64,000 nt of DNA, from the NCBI GenBank assembly GCA_964035545.1, contig OZ037767.1, forward strand, positions 9,910,207 through 9,974,206, read 5' to 3'. Positions 35,591 through 49,800 of this stretch are shown here, one piece after another. A program made the position numbers and the translations under genes. The number at the start of each line of letters is the position of its first letter. Positions within the stretch are counted from its first letter, which is position 1. This stretch comes from Bugula neritina (Eukaryota > Bryozoa > Gymnolaemata > Cheilostomatida > Bugulidae). The notes under the pieces were generated by a model that worked only from the letters and a program-made list of their open reading frames with translations, was not told where the DNA came from and ran no database searches.

Positions 35591-38500
35591 TCAACTGTTG
35601 GATATGGTAGGTGAAGGTCTAGCAGCTACTATCACTGCTCGGTCTATCTTCTTGCTATCCATATGAAAGGCCGGGGTTACCCACCTCCCACAGCTACATC
35701 TTTCACCTGCAACACAATTTAGCCTAAAAGTTGACAAAACTATATCTGTATAACCATTGTTTTTAGTTACCTAGCTGAAGGGCAGGGAGTATGAGAGATG
35801 AAACAAGATTAGTAGATTACAGCTTTACATTGTAACCATTTTATCAAAAACAGGTTGAAAACATTTACAAAATTAACTTATAAGGAAAATGATTTATACA
35901 GAGACAACACAAGATTGAGGGTCTGTGTGAACAATCTCTGCCGTCATAAATACCAATGACTTCTAGCTGTACTGAACACAAAAAAACTTTCATTAAAAAT
36001 TTCTATTCATCTACATTTAGCCTTACTCTCATGAATATCCCAGTAACCCATCAAAACCCCGTGGCCTATATACTCCAGTCAATGATTAGAAACAAGTGAT
36101 AAAATAACACTTCACAGTTTTGTGACTAAATAACTAGACATTTATTAATTAGCCACTAATGCATGTTATTCATTTATTGGGATTGTACAGATATAACTGT
36201 TTTAACTCATATTTGAGGACCAAAGAGAATTGACTATATGCAAGTTACTTTGATGAGTTTTCATCAACTTTTGAGAAAAAAGAGTTTAATTCAATTTTTT
36301 GATAGAAACTTTTAGCTCTGAATTTAGTCACTCATTCAGGCTGATAGCTTAGACTACATGCTAAGCACCATTTCCCCATGTTGATTATCCCCATCTAGCT
36401 AAGAATATTCATGCAAAATGGTGGCTTACCGACACAGGTTTGTTTTCATATATCTTATAATTTTTAGACAGTCGACTAGCAGTAATTTCATTTATTTCAA
36501 TTTTAACTATAAATAAAATGTAAAAGGGTAGCAGGTATAGAAATTGTAGAAAAGGAAAGTAAATATTTATGATTCATTAAAATGATGATCAAATGAAAAT
36601 GAGACAAAAAAAATAATGAAAACTTTGTGCTCAAGAACAAAAGAGAACACCCAAACTGCCATACAACGTGACTGAAGAAAAGACGTAGAAAATAAATTTC
36701 TAATTACCTGCCCAACTCCAAGATCCGATTTTAGCAGAACACTTGACACAGTTTATCTAGAAAATCAAGAGAGTAAAATTTACTGCAAGACAAAGAAAAC
36801 TCAGCCAAAATGCACTTCTATAGATTTTAAATCTTCAATAGCACAACTACAAACACTGTTAAAGTCGATGTTGGATCTCTTCACACTCAATAGAAATTGT
36901 GCTCAGCTAAAATGAGCAAATTTCCAACATTTTCAAGAACAAAAAAAGGTTTTTGTGACTGTTTATTCGTTCAATCTTCTTTGCAAATAGGACTACAGCT
37001 AAGATACCAACAATTTAGTGTTTATCCATTCCAAGTTTAGTGCATTTTCTATTTTACATGCTGAGCACAGTAACAAAACATTGAGGAAAAAAGAATGCTT
37101 AAAAATTAATTCACCTTTCCGGTAAGTTCATGCAACTCTAGTCGTTCCATCCATTTCATTGGTTCAATAAATATTGAAGATTTGCATTGGCTTTCGAGTG
37201 TTGCTACCTGTTTGTCCCATGGCTTACTGAACGCTGACTGCCCTATGCCTCTATCATGGGGTATCAAGTTACCTTCTGTGAATAATAATTTTCTACAAAG
37301 TAAAATATCAGGTTTATTAAAGCATAAAATGTCATCATTTCAAGAAAATAGTAGGGACTTAATGTAGAATTAATTATGTGCCCAATTGAAGGTAAATGTT
37401 TGATTTTTGAGAAAAGCAATCCGAATATCAAAAGGTGCTAAAAATTTCTCACCTGCACTTTTTACATTTGTATGAGAAGCCTGTTTCAGTACTGCTAGCC
37501 ACATCCTGGAGAGAAGTCTGTACATCCTCTCTCATCACTACAATACAACAACTAGACAGTGGGACTGTTACCATTAATCTTTGCAGTTTCTCTAAATCTA
37601 AAGTAATAATTATTTTTGTTCTTATATAAATATAATCTCAGAATACATAGCAAGAAAATCTAGCCTAATTATGTCAACAATGATAAGCAAAAGAGAATTG
37701 CTATAAATACCAAATTTGTATTAACATTCAAAAACAATATTTTTAGTAAGAGTTTGTCTGCTTCACACAACTTTCGTTTTGTTGATAGTACACACCTTGA
37801 TACAATATCCAATTCAGTAGCTATTGTTCACATGCTTCATCAAAAGCACAAAATATAGATGACCTAACAGCTGCCTTTGTTGTGGTAAATAGACTAAAAA
37901 TCTCAAGTTGAATAAACTAAGATTAAAATCATGAACTACATTATATTTATTTGCAAAAATAATTTCATTAGTATAAAAAGCGAATGGTCATTTTATTTAA
38001 ATCGATGTACATTAGCATTTCTAATTTTATAATATATTGCAGCATTTTTCAGTAAAATACACATGAAAATATATCTTTTCAATTATTTATGATATAAACA
38101 TAGTTCTACTCTTTCTTTTCAAAAAATTCATTTCAAATTCAAGTCGAAACCTAATGAGATTTTTGTACAGTTTACATCCAAATAACTAAAAATGAATTCT
38201 AATTAATGTCTAAATGCTCTTCTGTAAATACCCACATACCATTCCAATCTGTAGAAAATCTTGATAACTTGTAGGCAAAATTACTCATATAAAAATGTCA
38301 AAATCAATAAAGCATACAAAATGCTTTTCGTTGTATAATAATTTTTCTAACCTGTCATGAATAGACGATAGGAATAGTTTTTTAAGCTTTTGCTTATGGC
38401 ACAGTGTCATTGAAGCAGATGAATATGGAAATAATATTTAAGGACAGATTAGAAATCAGCATAACTGAAATATCATCAGCTAAACAATTTGACAATGTTG

Positions 38501-40334
38501 TTAACATAATGCTGTGCTACACATACCCCACGACACAAAAATAGAAATTACCTAGTAATTGAGAAATAGAAGCCATACTTGGCTAGTGTTTATGATACTC
38601 CTACTACTGTATTGGTAAGCAACGGTATCTAATGACCAAACAACCTTAAATCTATTTATCCCAAAAATATTTTCTCCATCTGCACTTTGCAGCAATGGAC
38701 ACCAAAGCACATTTATTTAAATTTTATAAAATTTGAAGCTGCACAATATTTAGTAAACAAAATCTTCTATTGTTCTTCTACTACAACAAACCAGCATGTT
38801 AATGTACAAATAAAATATGACGACGACATGTTTAAGTTTGTAAACTTGTTGCTAGGCAGCACTAGATTCTCACAATAAACCAGTATGGAGGAGATTGTTG
38901 AGCTCTTACGGTCCTTTTAAGACATAGTTGTTAGTTATTATAAAATATACTAAAAATATTTATAATAAACTCACTGTGCCCATTAGCCATCACTTGGCCT
39001 ATTCTTTCCAACTGATAACGGCTGTAGGCTTTGCATTTCCGGTCTACTTGGCAGCCCATGAATTCAAATAACTTCAGCTGCTCAACAAAACCCTCATTAG
39101 GCCTATAAAACAGACAAACTTAAAATCAGTTGACGTAATCTGAAAAAAAATGAAAATATATTATGTAGTACAAGGCGCAAGTTAATCATTCACAACTATC
39201 TTGAACTAATGATCACAAGAGTGCCACAACTACTAACACTAACTAATGAGAATGACAACTAGACTTGGGTCCTGGATTTGTCTAAACTCTAAAGTAACAG
39301 AGTTACTGATTCATCCAGCCATACTAGAAGAGATATAAGAGAAAATATTAAGAGAACTTACATGATGTCAGGTTTTAGCTTTTTCAGGTACCTAAAACTG
39401 TCCTCGTAACCCATCCTAAGTTTCCACATCAAATACGCTATCACAACAGCTGCACTTCTAGACTGACCAGCGTTGCTAATGCATGAAATAAAAAGAAGAA
39501 CTTTATAATGTAAAACTAAACCGTTTATTTGTATAATGATGATGAATAATTATAACAAGAAAAGTATCGATATGCGATGATGGTATTGAGTATCAATATC
39601 TGTCAATTATCATTACCATAACCATCATCATTACCATTATGATCGTCGTATTCGTTATTATTGTTGTGCTTATTACTATTAGTATTACCATTTAAATCTA
39701 TAATATTTATAGTAATAATATTTATATTAATTAAAAGCATAGTGCATACTTAATACTTATACTATAACATTTACTGCTATTATTAGTATTATTATTTATA
39801 TTATAATTAATATTATTCTTAACTGCAGTTCTGCAATAATAAATTAAACTTAGTGTTGCAAGACCATGTTATCCTTGGATTGAAAAAAAATTAATTTTAA
39901 TTTTAACCCTAAGTTAAAGTTATTTACTATTTAGTTAAAGTTTAGCTATAACTTATAATTTTCAATTTCAGCTTAAGCCTTAAGGCTAAGAGTAGGCCTT
40001 GGGCTTAGAGTTATTAGTTAAACATAAACTTAAAGTTATTGTTAAACTTAATAACTTGACTCTTAAGAGTTGGTACGAACCAGTGAACGATTGCAGTTTT
40101 GTTGATCAACCTCGATTGATCAATCCATTTTAAAGCATCTTCTAGATGTGTTATCAAGTCTTCGTTTGCCAAATCTAATATGGGTATCTGCTTGTACAAG
40201 CAGCTTTCAAACGACAACGGTTTAACGTCTACAGTCATAATACTTTGAATATGGTGCTTTTTCAAGCACATTGCGTCACATACGTTGGATAAGTTTCCTA
40301 TGCACAAGTGCTCTAAAACTGTGACTGGCTCCAT
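35591..40334 (-). CDS. DUSP12: dual-specificity phosphatase DUSP12 (zinc-binding)
   Basis: Protein phosphatase with an N-terminal DSP domain and a C-terminal cysteine-rich zinc domain. Exons in gene order: 40081-40334, 39362-39475, 38975-39102, 37453-37597, 37115-37292, 36708-36756, 35591-35706. Phases agree; 327 aa against 340 in human. The catalytic loop HCNAGQSRS (HCX5R) is split by intron 1 inside the Cys codon. The general-acid segment ILDLANEDLITHLEDAL and the follow-on KPDIMPNEGFVEQLKLFEFMG match DUSP12. The C-terminal zinc ligands are YKCKKCR, SQCKSSIFIEPMKWM, INCVKCSAKIGSWSW and ERCSCGRWVTPAF, the exact DUSP12 arrangement, so the domain appears complete. The start ATG begins MEPVTVLEHLCIGNLS, aligned with the family's MLEVQPGLYFGG region, so a short N-terminal extension found in mammals is absent. 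Confidence 0.95.
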
Positions 40335-41135
40335 TCAATTGGCTTCGTTTTATAAAATTTAAAAAGGCTAAAATTAAAAATGAAACTAGAACAGTTCCAC
40401 CGTTTGAATTGTTGTCAAAGTATGACTCGCAAAACACACGTGCCTATGTTTTTATTTCATCGTCGCTTGTACAATGATAGCTCCGCATTGTAAAAGCAAG
40501 AAATCGGTTTTTGAACCGTAAGGGCTAATAATTCCCAAATTGCAATAATATAAAATCCGTAGCCGTCGTAAACCATTTCGCATAATGCACTCAATAAAAC
40601 AATAACTACTGCTTTTCAACAAGATCATTTTCAATTATGACTTCAGCGGCTGCAAGTTGATATAAACTAATATTTATTATGAGTTCATGGCAATGGTTAT
40701 ATACTTACAGATGGCTTCTTAACTTGGCCAGATTATGTAACACCCAAGCTCAAATTATTGCAATATTACTGATATAGTCATCACTGAATGCTACTTGTAA
40801 TGATCCCAGTAACTTCAACATAGTAGCAGCTTAGAAATTACTGCATGGCCTCAACATCTGCACCAAGCTCCTAATAGGAGATAATAAACAAAATATTGTA
40901 AGGGAGTGGACAGTAGTTAAGGTCATGCTTGACTGCAGCACTACATCTACCCAAGGATGCTTTGATTTATTTTATGCTTAAATTACTCAAGAAACTAAAA
41001 CTGATGGTCTTGTGGGAGACAAAAACATCTCATAACAGCACAAATCAAGTGCATTGGCAACCTTGGCTAGGTCACCAGCACATGTGTTTATAGAACACAC
41101 ATGTAAATAAAGTATCTAATGAAGCACTCTAGATG

Positions 41136-41137
<2 letters not shown>

Positions 41138-41196
<59 letters not shown>
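41138..41196. repeat. (TA)n microsatellite
   Basis: About 58 bp of uninterrupted TA. Confidence 0.97.
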
Positions 41197-41198
<2 letters not shown>

Positions 41199-41256
41199 TT
41201 ATAATTTAGTTTTGCATAATGTAATGTGCATAGTGTAATACAAATATATATCTCAT

Positions 41257-41415
41257 TTAGGAGCAATAGTGGAAAAATTGAAATAGCATTAGTTCTTTAA
41301 TTTTGTTTTTAAACTTTGGTTTGGGGCACGGGTTAAAATTCTCGCAAGAACATAACTTCTCATGCTACATTTCTAATATAGAACACAGACTTTTCTCAAT
41401 TTCTCCGTCTACCTC
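41257..41415. mobile_element. MITE of the TAGG family (copy 3)
   Basis: The left end TAGGAGCAATAGTGG then AAAAATTG, the interior TTCTTTAATTTTGT and AACACAGACTTTTCTC, and the right end CTCCGTCTACC match copy 1 over the whole length. The right terminus is more degraded. Confidence 0.7.
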
Positions 41416-42094
41416 AAATATCTTGTCCTCTACAACATAACGAGTATATAATAAAGGTATGAGACGGATAATCAGATAAATCTGCTATTATAAGCAGTTA
41501 TCATTGCATATCAATAGGAGGAATAATTGTGTGTAAATTATATTTTTATTTTATTTTTATTTTATTATAATAATACATTGTAAACATGATTATTGCATCA
41601 TATTATAATAATTATATAAAAAACGCAGGGTATTAATATATTATGTTACATAATATGTTACATAATATTTCATATTGTACTTTAGGAGTTGTTTTCTTGT
41701 TTTATTGAGCATTTATTGCTGATGTTCAAACTTTAAGCTGTATAAACTACTTTTCAAGTTTTAACATTGTTGACGCATAACTTTTATCAAAATATAAATA
41801 TTTCATACTGTTTTAACATAGCCTGCAAGTGGCCACACTGTTTACATGAGATCGACAAAATACATAATATGCAATTAGTTTCATTTGATGTATGTTAATA
41901 ATAATCTTGATTGTTAAATTATATAAGCTTTCAATTAGTTTTGAAATAGAAGTAAAATAAATATACAGCCACAAGTCTATAATTTAATCACTCATCCATC
42001 AATTAAAATAATGAGTTTAAAAGAATTAGAAGCCTAAAATCAAGAAATATCACTAAATTGAACAAATACTGCATGCCATGCAGTAAAGAAGAAA

Positions 42095-42262
42095 TTAAAA
42101 AAAAAGCTCCTAATTTTTAGCCGCTAGGTTAGAAATTTTAAGTTCTAACCTAGCGGCTAAAAATTAAGCAAAAGAAGTTATTTTCTCACGGAAATTTCAA
42201 TTGGCACCCCATTAACCCATAATTATTGAGAAAATTGAAGAACTTAGGCTAATAAAAACTTG
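42095..42262. mobile_element. rearranged TAGG-family MITE containing a perfect palindrome
   Basis: The right half (AAGAAGTTATTTTCTCACGG, then AATTTCAATTGGCACCCC, then GAAGAACTTAGGCTA) matches the interior of the copy at 47749. The left half is replaced by the hairpin at 42111-42166. Confidence 0.5.
42111..42166. repeat. perfect 24-bp stem hairpin
   Basis: The arm at 42111-42134 (TAATTTTTAGCCGCTAGGTT plus AGAA) and its exact inverse at 42143-42166 are separated by an 8-base loop. Confidence 0.95.
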
Positions 42263-43722
42263 AATATCACTGAAATTAGAATATAGTCTAAATAAAGCTT
42301 CTTAATTATAATATTCACTAGCTTGGAAAATGTACCTATTTATGCTCAAAGAGAATCAGTTCGTACCTTCAGATACCAAAGAGCACATGTGATTATGTAG
42401 TGAGGAAAAGCCATATATCACATAATTATAAAAATATATTATTGACTGCTTTTCTTCAGATCAACTTTATATCACTTTTCCTATTATATATGACTTTAGC
42501 TATTTTGTTCAGTTTTGTGTTTTAAGCACCAATATAATATTCAAGCATATCATCTTCTCTTTCAACAACCTACTTCACATATAACAAATCATCTTATATA
42601 GTCTCAGTTATGATGTTTAGTGAAAAGAGCTCCACATTTATTTGAACTGACATCATGAAGCAACAAATCTGCACACCCTGCAAGCTTGTAGTTCTTGGTA
42701 AATGAGTATGACATTTCGCTTCATCGCAGCTATTAGCATCTCCCCGTCCATGACTTAAAGTGTAATATCTGCATCGCTTCTATTTACTTATTAATAAACA
42801 AATCTGGCGAGCATGTTCATTAGTTCGTATCTGACAGTGCTGCCTACATCCTCTCTCTAAATGCTCACAAACGTCAATCTTCAGTTTGAAAAAGTATCTT
42901 AGTAAGTAGATATAATATTTATAATGATTTAGAAGTTTGCACTGTGCGTTAATAACTTTTGTCTTTTAGTAGAATTTAATGCATGGTGAATAAATACTTT
43001 GTTATTGCTTTTTTTGCAAATAATATATTGGTTGGTCATGGGTTTTAGCTGTTCAATTAGTTATTAGAGTTACACAACCTAATTCCGGTAGTAAATAATG
43101 ATAGGATTATAAAATAAACTGTGATAAATTATTGACAATGTCAATGGTGATATATTGGTTGTCACAATAAGTTAGAAAAATACGCTGACAGTCATACTCA
43201 AACCTTTAGGCAACACCTACTCTGGAGTAGCCACTTATCTACTACACCACCTCATTGATTTGCTGCCGCAGGGCTGAATGCGGCTAAATCAGCTACATTT
43301 ACCCTCACTGTGGTACTATAAGGCTTTAGGTATATGTGCTACAGCTTGTGTTAGTCATTGTGGACTTTAGGCACAGGATGTCAGGTGCTATGATTTTGCC
43401 TATAATTTTATTGATTAGGTTTTGTGTAATAATCTGGGAGTCAAGCAATATAAACTTGTATTACCTGTTGTAAACATATATTCACTAATACCTGATAACA
43501 CTTGATTATAGCAACCTACGAGGGGGGATATCTTCATCATATAAATTATTAATCATTTTGTAAATATAACTGTACTCAGAACACAAGCCTTCATATCTTT
43601 TGTTGTTATACACACAAATTTGTCAACTTTATTTTAAGATTGATAGGGTGTTGTAGTAGTCATAATAGTGCATGACTGGTTGGAGCATGTGAATACAGTC
43701 CTGCCACATTGATACACTCACA

Positions 43723-43888
43723 GTGTCACCTACCAAGGAGCACCTGCCACTAGTGTCACAACTGTCACCTACCAAGGAGCACCGGTCACTAGTGTCACAA
43801 CTGTCACCTTTACCAAGGAACACCTGCCACTAGTGTCACAACTGTCACCTACCAAGGAGCACCTACCACTATTGTCAAAACTGCCACA
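43723..43888 (+). repeat. 39-bp minisatellite, about 4 copies
   Basis: The unit starts TGTCACCTACCAAGGAGCAC and continues CTGCCACTAGTGTCACAAC. One copy has a 3-bp insertion and the last copy is diverged. Confidence 0.9.
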
Positions 43889-46552
43889 TATAAGGTATCT
43901 ATATTAAAAAATTCTACTATATCTTTTAGCATTTTTAGCTGGAAAATATATTTCTCTAAGAACTTGGACAATATTCAATTTTTTGACCGATTCCCTTTTA
44001 GTATTGACTAAGTAATTACGTAAATGATAAAAATCCATAGCTTATCGACATAGTTACAGGAAGATGAGCATTATGTCATTAGACGCAATCAGAATAACTT
44101 AAAAATATCTTTATATGTAAAGTATTCCTAGGAGATTTAGGCATTTTAAGTTATGAATTGCTGACTATCAGTTGAAACGTACTACTATATATTTGAGTTG
44201 AGGTCACCTTTGAATCATGCTTACGCAGCTGTGAATTTCATTTAAAACAAGAAGTAATCAAGTTGACAAGTATTCTTGAGGCTATATGGAGCAATAAAAA
44301 CAAAAGAACTACGTAAGTAATACAGTATCAAAATTTGCTGAAGTACAATTTAGATTATTGTTACTTAGGTATATATTTTTACAGCTAGCTGTTTTTCCTA
44401 CAAGTTTACTATAAGTTGGTCAAATATAAAAGTTGCTCATCGAAACAGAGGTAAATTGCTGTAATATTTTGCAGCTTTCTGATAAAAACGTGTGTGTAGT
44501 TGTGTGGCTTTCAGAGTGTGAACTGGCAAAACTAATGTATTACCATTAATTATATTTTTTAAACCAAAATCTTAAGAAGAACACGTGTATATAATTATCC
44601 CAATTTACCAAAAACATATATATGCAATACTTGCGGCAATTGTGTTTAAAAAGAGGTCCCATCATCACATGACCGGGCAGTTATTTTTTACATTAGTGAT
44701 TAGCAAAGAACATTTTTAAGTCTCTACTTATTGTTGGACAAGATCACACCTGACTTAACCAGAACTTGAAGGCCAATCATAAGACAAACATAAATGATTT
44801 CTACCTGGAAGTACCACGATTATAACTAACCACTCTGCTCTAAAAAAATAGTGAGCAAAGATAATTATTCTAGAGCGATTTGGATAGTGCACCGTTATTC
44901 CACGCATGGGACTTTAAGTAAAAGTTGAAGGTTAAAATTTAAAGCCTAGTAAAATATGCTCGACAGCAGACTTAAATAATTGCAAAATAAAAACCTTTAG
45001 AAAAATAAAGTTGACATTTACTTTAATAAGTTGAAGAAAACAAATTTTCCTTGCATATACAAAGCTAACATTATGGATAGAAGACACAGAAGGTTACCAA
45101 TAGGTCAAGACAAGCTAACATTCAATTACCAATCCCCCAGGATGTATAGAGCAAGACGATATAGGGCATTAGTACGGATGACAGAAGAATATCTCACAAG
45201 TTATCAGATCATCTAAAATATGCCAGCTGTTTGAAAAAAAATAATGACTGCTTCAGCATTTAAGTGCAAAACTAACCAGGGACATTACATGAAATAACAT
45301 TTTGATCTGCATTAGCTTTATTCTTGCACACATGTAGTGAAAAATAAACAAAACTTTAAATCACTATAGCTCTCTAATGTTTACCAATTTCTAGTAGAAA
45401 TCATAGCAATATGTTCAAAGAACAAAAATTGCTTTCAAGAAAGGCTATGTGATAAGAATCAACTAAACTTTTGATTGCAACAATCCTGACAGACCAAACC
45501 TTAACAATGTTGACTTAATAAGTACTCAATAGCCTTGCCCTACAAAGTCACCAAACTGGTTTAGATAAAGATAAAATTTTTGATAGATTACAAAGAACTA
45601 GGCCTATTTTATCACAATATATTGGTTTTCTACCATGTTTATGAGTTATGCAAACACAATGCTACTACTTTGCCATCAAGTTACTCATAATGTAGAATTT
45701 ATTCTATATATAATTACTAAATTTATGTAAAAGAACTTGGCTCCCCAAAATAGGTATTCAAAGCCGAAATTATGAGATTATGGCTAGTTCCATGGTTTTA
45801 TAATAAGATGAAATTATATTGCTTTTAATGCTGATCTTCAACAACTTTTAGCTGTATTGTAACTTTATTAAGCATCTTGTTATTTTAATGTATTAAATCA
45901 ATTGAAACTTGAAACAGAGTTTCAAGAAAATACACCCAATAAAGATAATACTTCTTGGTCATATATACCCAGAGTTTATAAATAGACAGTAAGATAACAA
46001 ATTCTTATATTGAAAAAGACTTTAGTGAAAACAAATTTCTGTGGTTCACACACAATTAAGAAAATGATTTGTAGTAATAGACATTGGCTATGTAGCTTTT
46101 TTCATTGGGAGAAGTATAGTATAATATTATATAAAAGAAAGTAAAAAGAATTTACCATGAGTATATAAGTATAGATGTTGTATAGATAATATTGTTATGT
46201 CACATTACACTTACATGCACACATAATATTATGTATACTTACTATATTAGTTTACATGTACACCTATTACACTTACACCCACTGACATGCTATACACTTA
46301 CTATATTGCACTTACATTAACTTGCATGTACACATACTGCAATGGACTTACACACCACTATCACATATAGACTCACTACACTTAGAATTTGTAAAATATA
46401 CACTCATTAAACTTGATTTACACCTACTTGCACTTACACTTACTCTGTTATAAATTGCCTCAAACTAAGTTTATTTTAAAATATTGCAGGTCAAAGCAAT
46501 CACCAATAGAAGTGGATGTTTTATACACATAGAGTTGTCGGATATCTGCGCC

Positions 46553-46818
46553 ATGAGTTCAGAGAAACTAAACGAGTTTGAGATTCCAGAAGGGCTTAAT
46601 GATCTCCTACATGACTTTGCAGTCTCAGTTTTAATTGAAAAGCCTGAGAACTTACACGATTATGCTGCGGACTATTTTACTAAATTACGAAATGAGAAGA
46701 AACCCAAGGCTATTCCAATGTATATTATTGTTGATGATGCAGACGCAGGGGAACCAGAAACGTTAAGGTGAGTCTTGTGTGTGTGTGTGTGCGTATGTGC
46801 GTGTGTGTGTGTGTTGGT

Positions 46819-46865
<47 letters not shown>

Positions 46866-49800
46866 TGTGTGTGTGTGTGTTGGTGGGTGTGTGTGGGTGT
46901 GTTCAGCAAGCAAATGTTACGCATGCATGCAGATGTATATTGAGTACTTAACCCATGTGTCACTTCAAAAACTCATATATTTCAACTTCATTATGCTTTC
47001 TATACTCCTACTCATAGGTATATAGCATTATATTTTGATCAGTACGCAAATTCTATAGCCAAGGTTTAATATAAGTAATTGAAAATACCAATAGTAGCTT
47101 AGGATAACTCAATACTACAATAAAATTGAAATGACGTTAAAAGTTACTGGCTTATTCATTTTGATAAATTCATTGGTAGATAAAAGCATTTAATGTAAAT
47201 TACAACTTTTCGCTTATGGTAAGGTAGCTGGAAATTCGTCTTAAATCAATAATACAAATGTGTCAAATAAATTAGCTTGAAGTAAATTTATCAGCTGGTC
47301 ATATGGTCTCAACACAGAGTATTTTAAGCATATAATCTTGTCATATCTTTAAAAAAAAGCAATTTTTAGGTCAGATATGCAGTGTTTGGGGTTGAATAGA
47401 TTCAATTTATAGACATTCTTATTACAGAAACATCTCAACATGAGATTGTTTCAACTCCATAACAGCGTCTTCTTTTTGTTTACCCATACCTTGCTCAATA
47501 AACAAATGTGACAACTTAAAATACTCTAACAAGTGATCAAGCCACTATTGTATATTTTATTCATGTAGTTGGCAAATTATCAGTTATAAAGCTAAAAGTA
47601 GCATAACCAAAACTTCTGTTTCACACAAGATTAAAGTGAGTTTAAATGCTACTAGATTCACTTCAGAGCCATAAAAGGTTTGAGTTTGTAGAAACTTGAC
47701 ACTCGTTAGCAAAGGAGGATAACGCAAATATATGCGGACTGTAGGAAGTAGGTACAGTAATGGGAAAATTGAAAAAAGCTTGTGTTTTAGATTATAAATG
47801 TAACAAAGAAAAGTTATTTTCCTGCGAAAATTTCAATTCGCGCCCAAAGCAAAAATTTATAAAGAAATTTAAAGAACTTAGGCTATCTAAATTCTCCATT
47901 ACTGCTCCTAAATGGACTGTAGCCTACTTAAGATATTTTTAGTTTTCAAGAGCTCTGTAAGAGTATACAATAACTATAGTAACAGTCAATAGTCAAAAAG
48001 TTTGTAAGAGTGATGAAGTCAACTGTCTATACTCTATAGTATCACTAACAAAAAATGTCATTTCTAAAAGTAAACAATTTTGAGTTGTTTTCATCAAACC
48101 TGTTATACACAATAAAATCTTTGATTAGCATTTTTGCAGAAAACTTACAGAAAAAAACAAAGTTGCTAGAAGAAAATCAGTGTCTGCTGAAAGATATAAC
48201 CCGGAAGACGACGATGAAGACGATGAAACAGCACTTCCTGTTCACCCTAAAACTGATAGACAAAGAGCGCTTCTTACTGAAGCAGTAAAACAGATTCTTC
48301 TTTTCCGTAAACTAGATGATGAACAACGAATGACAGTGATTGATGCAATGAAAGAGAACAAGGTGGTTAAAGGTACATAATTGAGCCAAAATTCATATTG
48401 TAGTTTGAGTTTTATTTAAAACTGAATCTTGTAAGCGTAGAGCCACACAAAACGGATTTTCGCATAGACTGAACCAGCAGAACTTCCTATAAACAGAAAA
48501 TTGTGCAGTTTTGTATAGATATCATACAGTCAAATGCTGAACCGACACTGAAAATTTTTGAGGCACTAATTTAGTTGACTAATAAATATTAAACAAGCTC
48601 CTTTTTAAGTTTCAATTTTACACTTGTATTCCAAGTTAGAGTGTTTGCCTAGTAAACACGAGGTCATGGGCTCGAGCCCGGACAAAGGCTATTGATAATG
48701 TTAGTAAGAGCATCCAGTCATAATTGCTCCTGTGCCTCATTTAAATAAGCCCCTAGCCCGCTTTAACAAAAACCCTTTTCATCAGGGGTTTCTCACAGGG
48801 ATAGCAACTATAAAATTTCGTTAGTTTTTTATTCCAAGCTTGCATTATTTGAATGAATTTTTCGTTCTACATTTGGAAATAGTTGCGTTGAATGATTGAA
48901 ACCACAACCATAAATAAGTTCACGCAAATTGCAACTACAAATTCATCCGCGAAATCATCGAGACACAATGCATAGTGGCGATTCCAGCCAATGGAGAATG
49001 TAGTGATTTAGAAAGGAATTGATTTAATTTATTTTAAATTGGCCAACTAGTTTTGCTTCCACTACCGACTTACATGTTGTATTTGTTGGTAGCTCATGCT
49101 GTAGACTAATTTCACACATGTGACCATAGCTTAGCCTTAGCCTGCTAAGTGCTTTTGATGATAGAGAAGGTAGCATACACAATATTGCATTAGTATACAA
49201 TACTTCCTACATTTTTGTTAATAATCATATACAGACAAATGTATACTGCATATTGAACATTATCTCACTGTAGCTGTGTTTTCAATGGATGGGTAATGGT
49301 TGTTATAGGTAATGGGTAATGGGTAATGGATAATGGGTAATGGGTAATGGTTGTTATAGGTGAGACAGTCATCAAGCAAGGAGATGATGGAGACTACTTC
49401 TATGTTATTGAAAGCGGAGTATACAATATCTGTAGAGAAAGTGAAACAGAAGGAAAAACAATTCTACATGTATTGGAAGATAAAGGGAGTTTTGGAGAAC
49501 TAGCACTTATGTATAGTCAACCTAGGAGTGCTACTGTTGAAGGTTAGTCATAAACTCTAAACTCACAGAGATTTCACATCACATAGGCTGTCCAACAGGC
49601 AGCCCCAGAGCTGCCTGTGGCCTCCAGCCTACATTTATGTGGCCCTCAAAGGCATAACAAATAAAATTATTTTGTACACATACATGAATTACAGTGAAAA
49701 AACCGTACCTTTTTAAATGCCTTATTTATTATATACGTCATACTAAAAACATGCAGCCTGCAGTAATTATTAAGACTTCATTGTGTAATTAATCATAGAA

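Larger units (their letters stand above)
40335..46552. other. divergent intergenic region between DUSP12 and PKA-R
   Basis: 6.2 kb, AT-rich, expected to contain both promoters and 5' exons, none identifiable by eye. It holds a TA tract, a TAGG-family MITE, a long perfect hairpin and a 39-bp minisatellite, listed separately. An acceptor-like ATTGCAG at 46483-46489 suggests a 5' UTR intron ahead of the PKA-R start. No additional gene seen. Confidence 0.6.

Noticed and set aside
46725-47025. His/Thr-rich and Val/Cys-rich small proteins
   Set aside because: Translations of the GT tract inside PKA-R intron 1.
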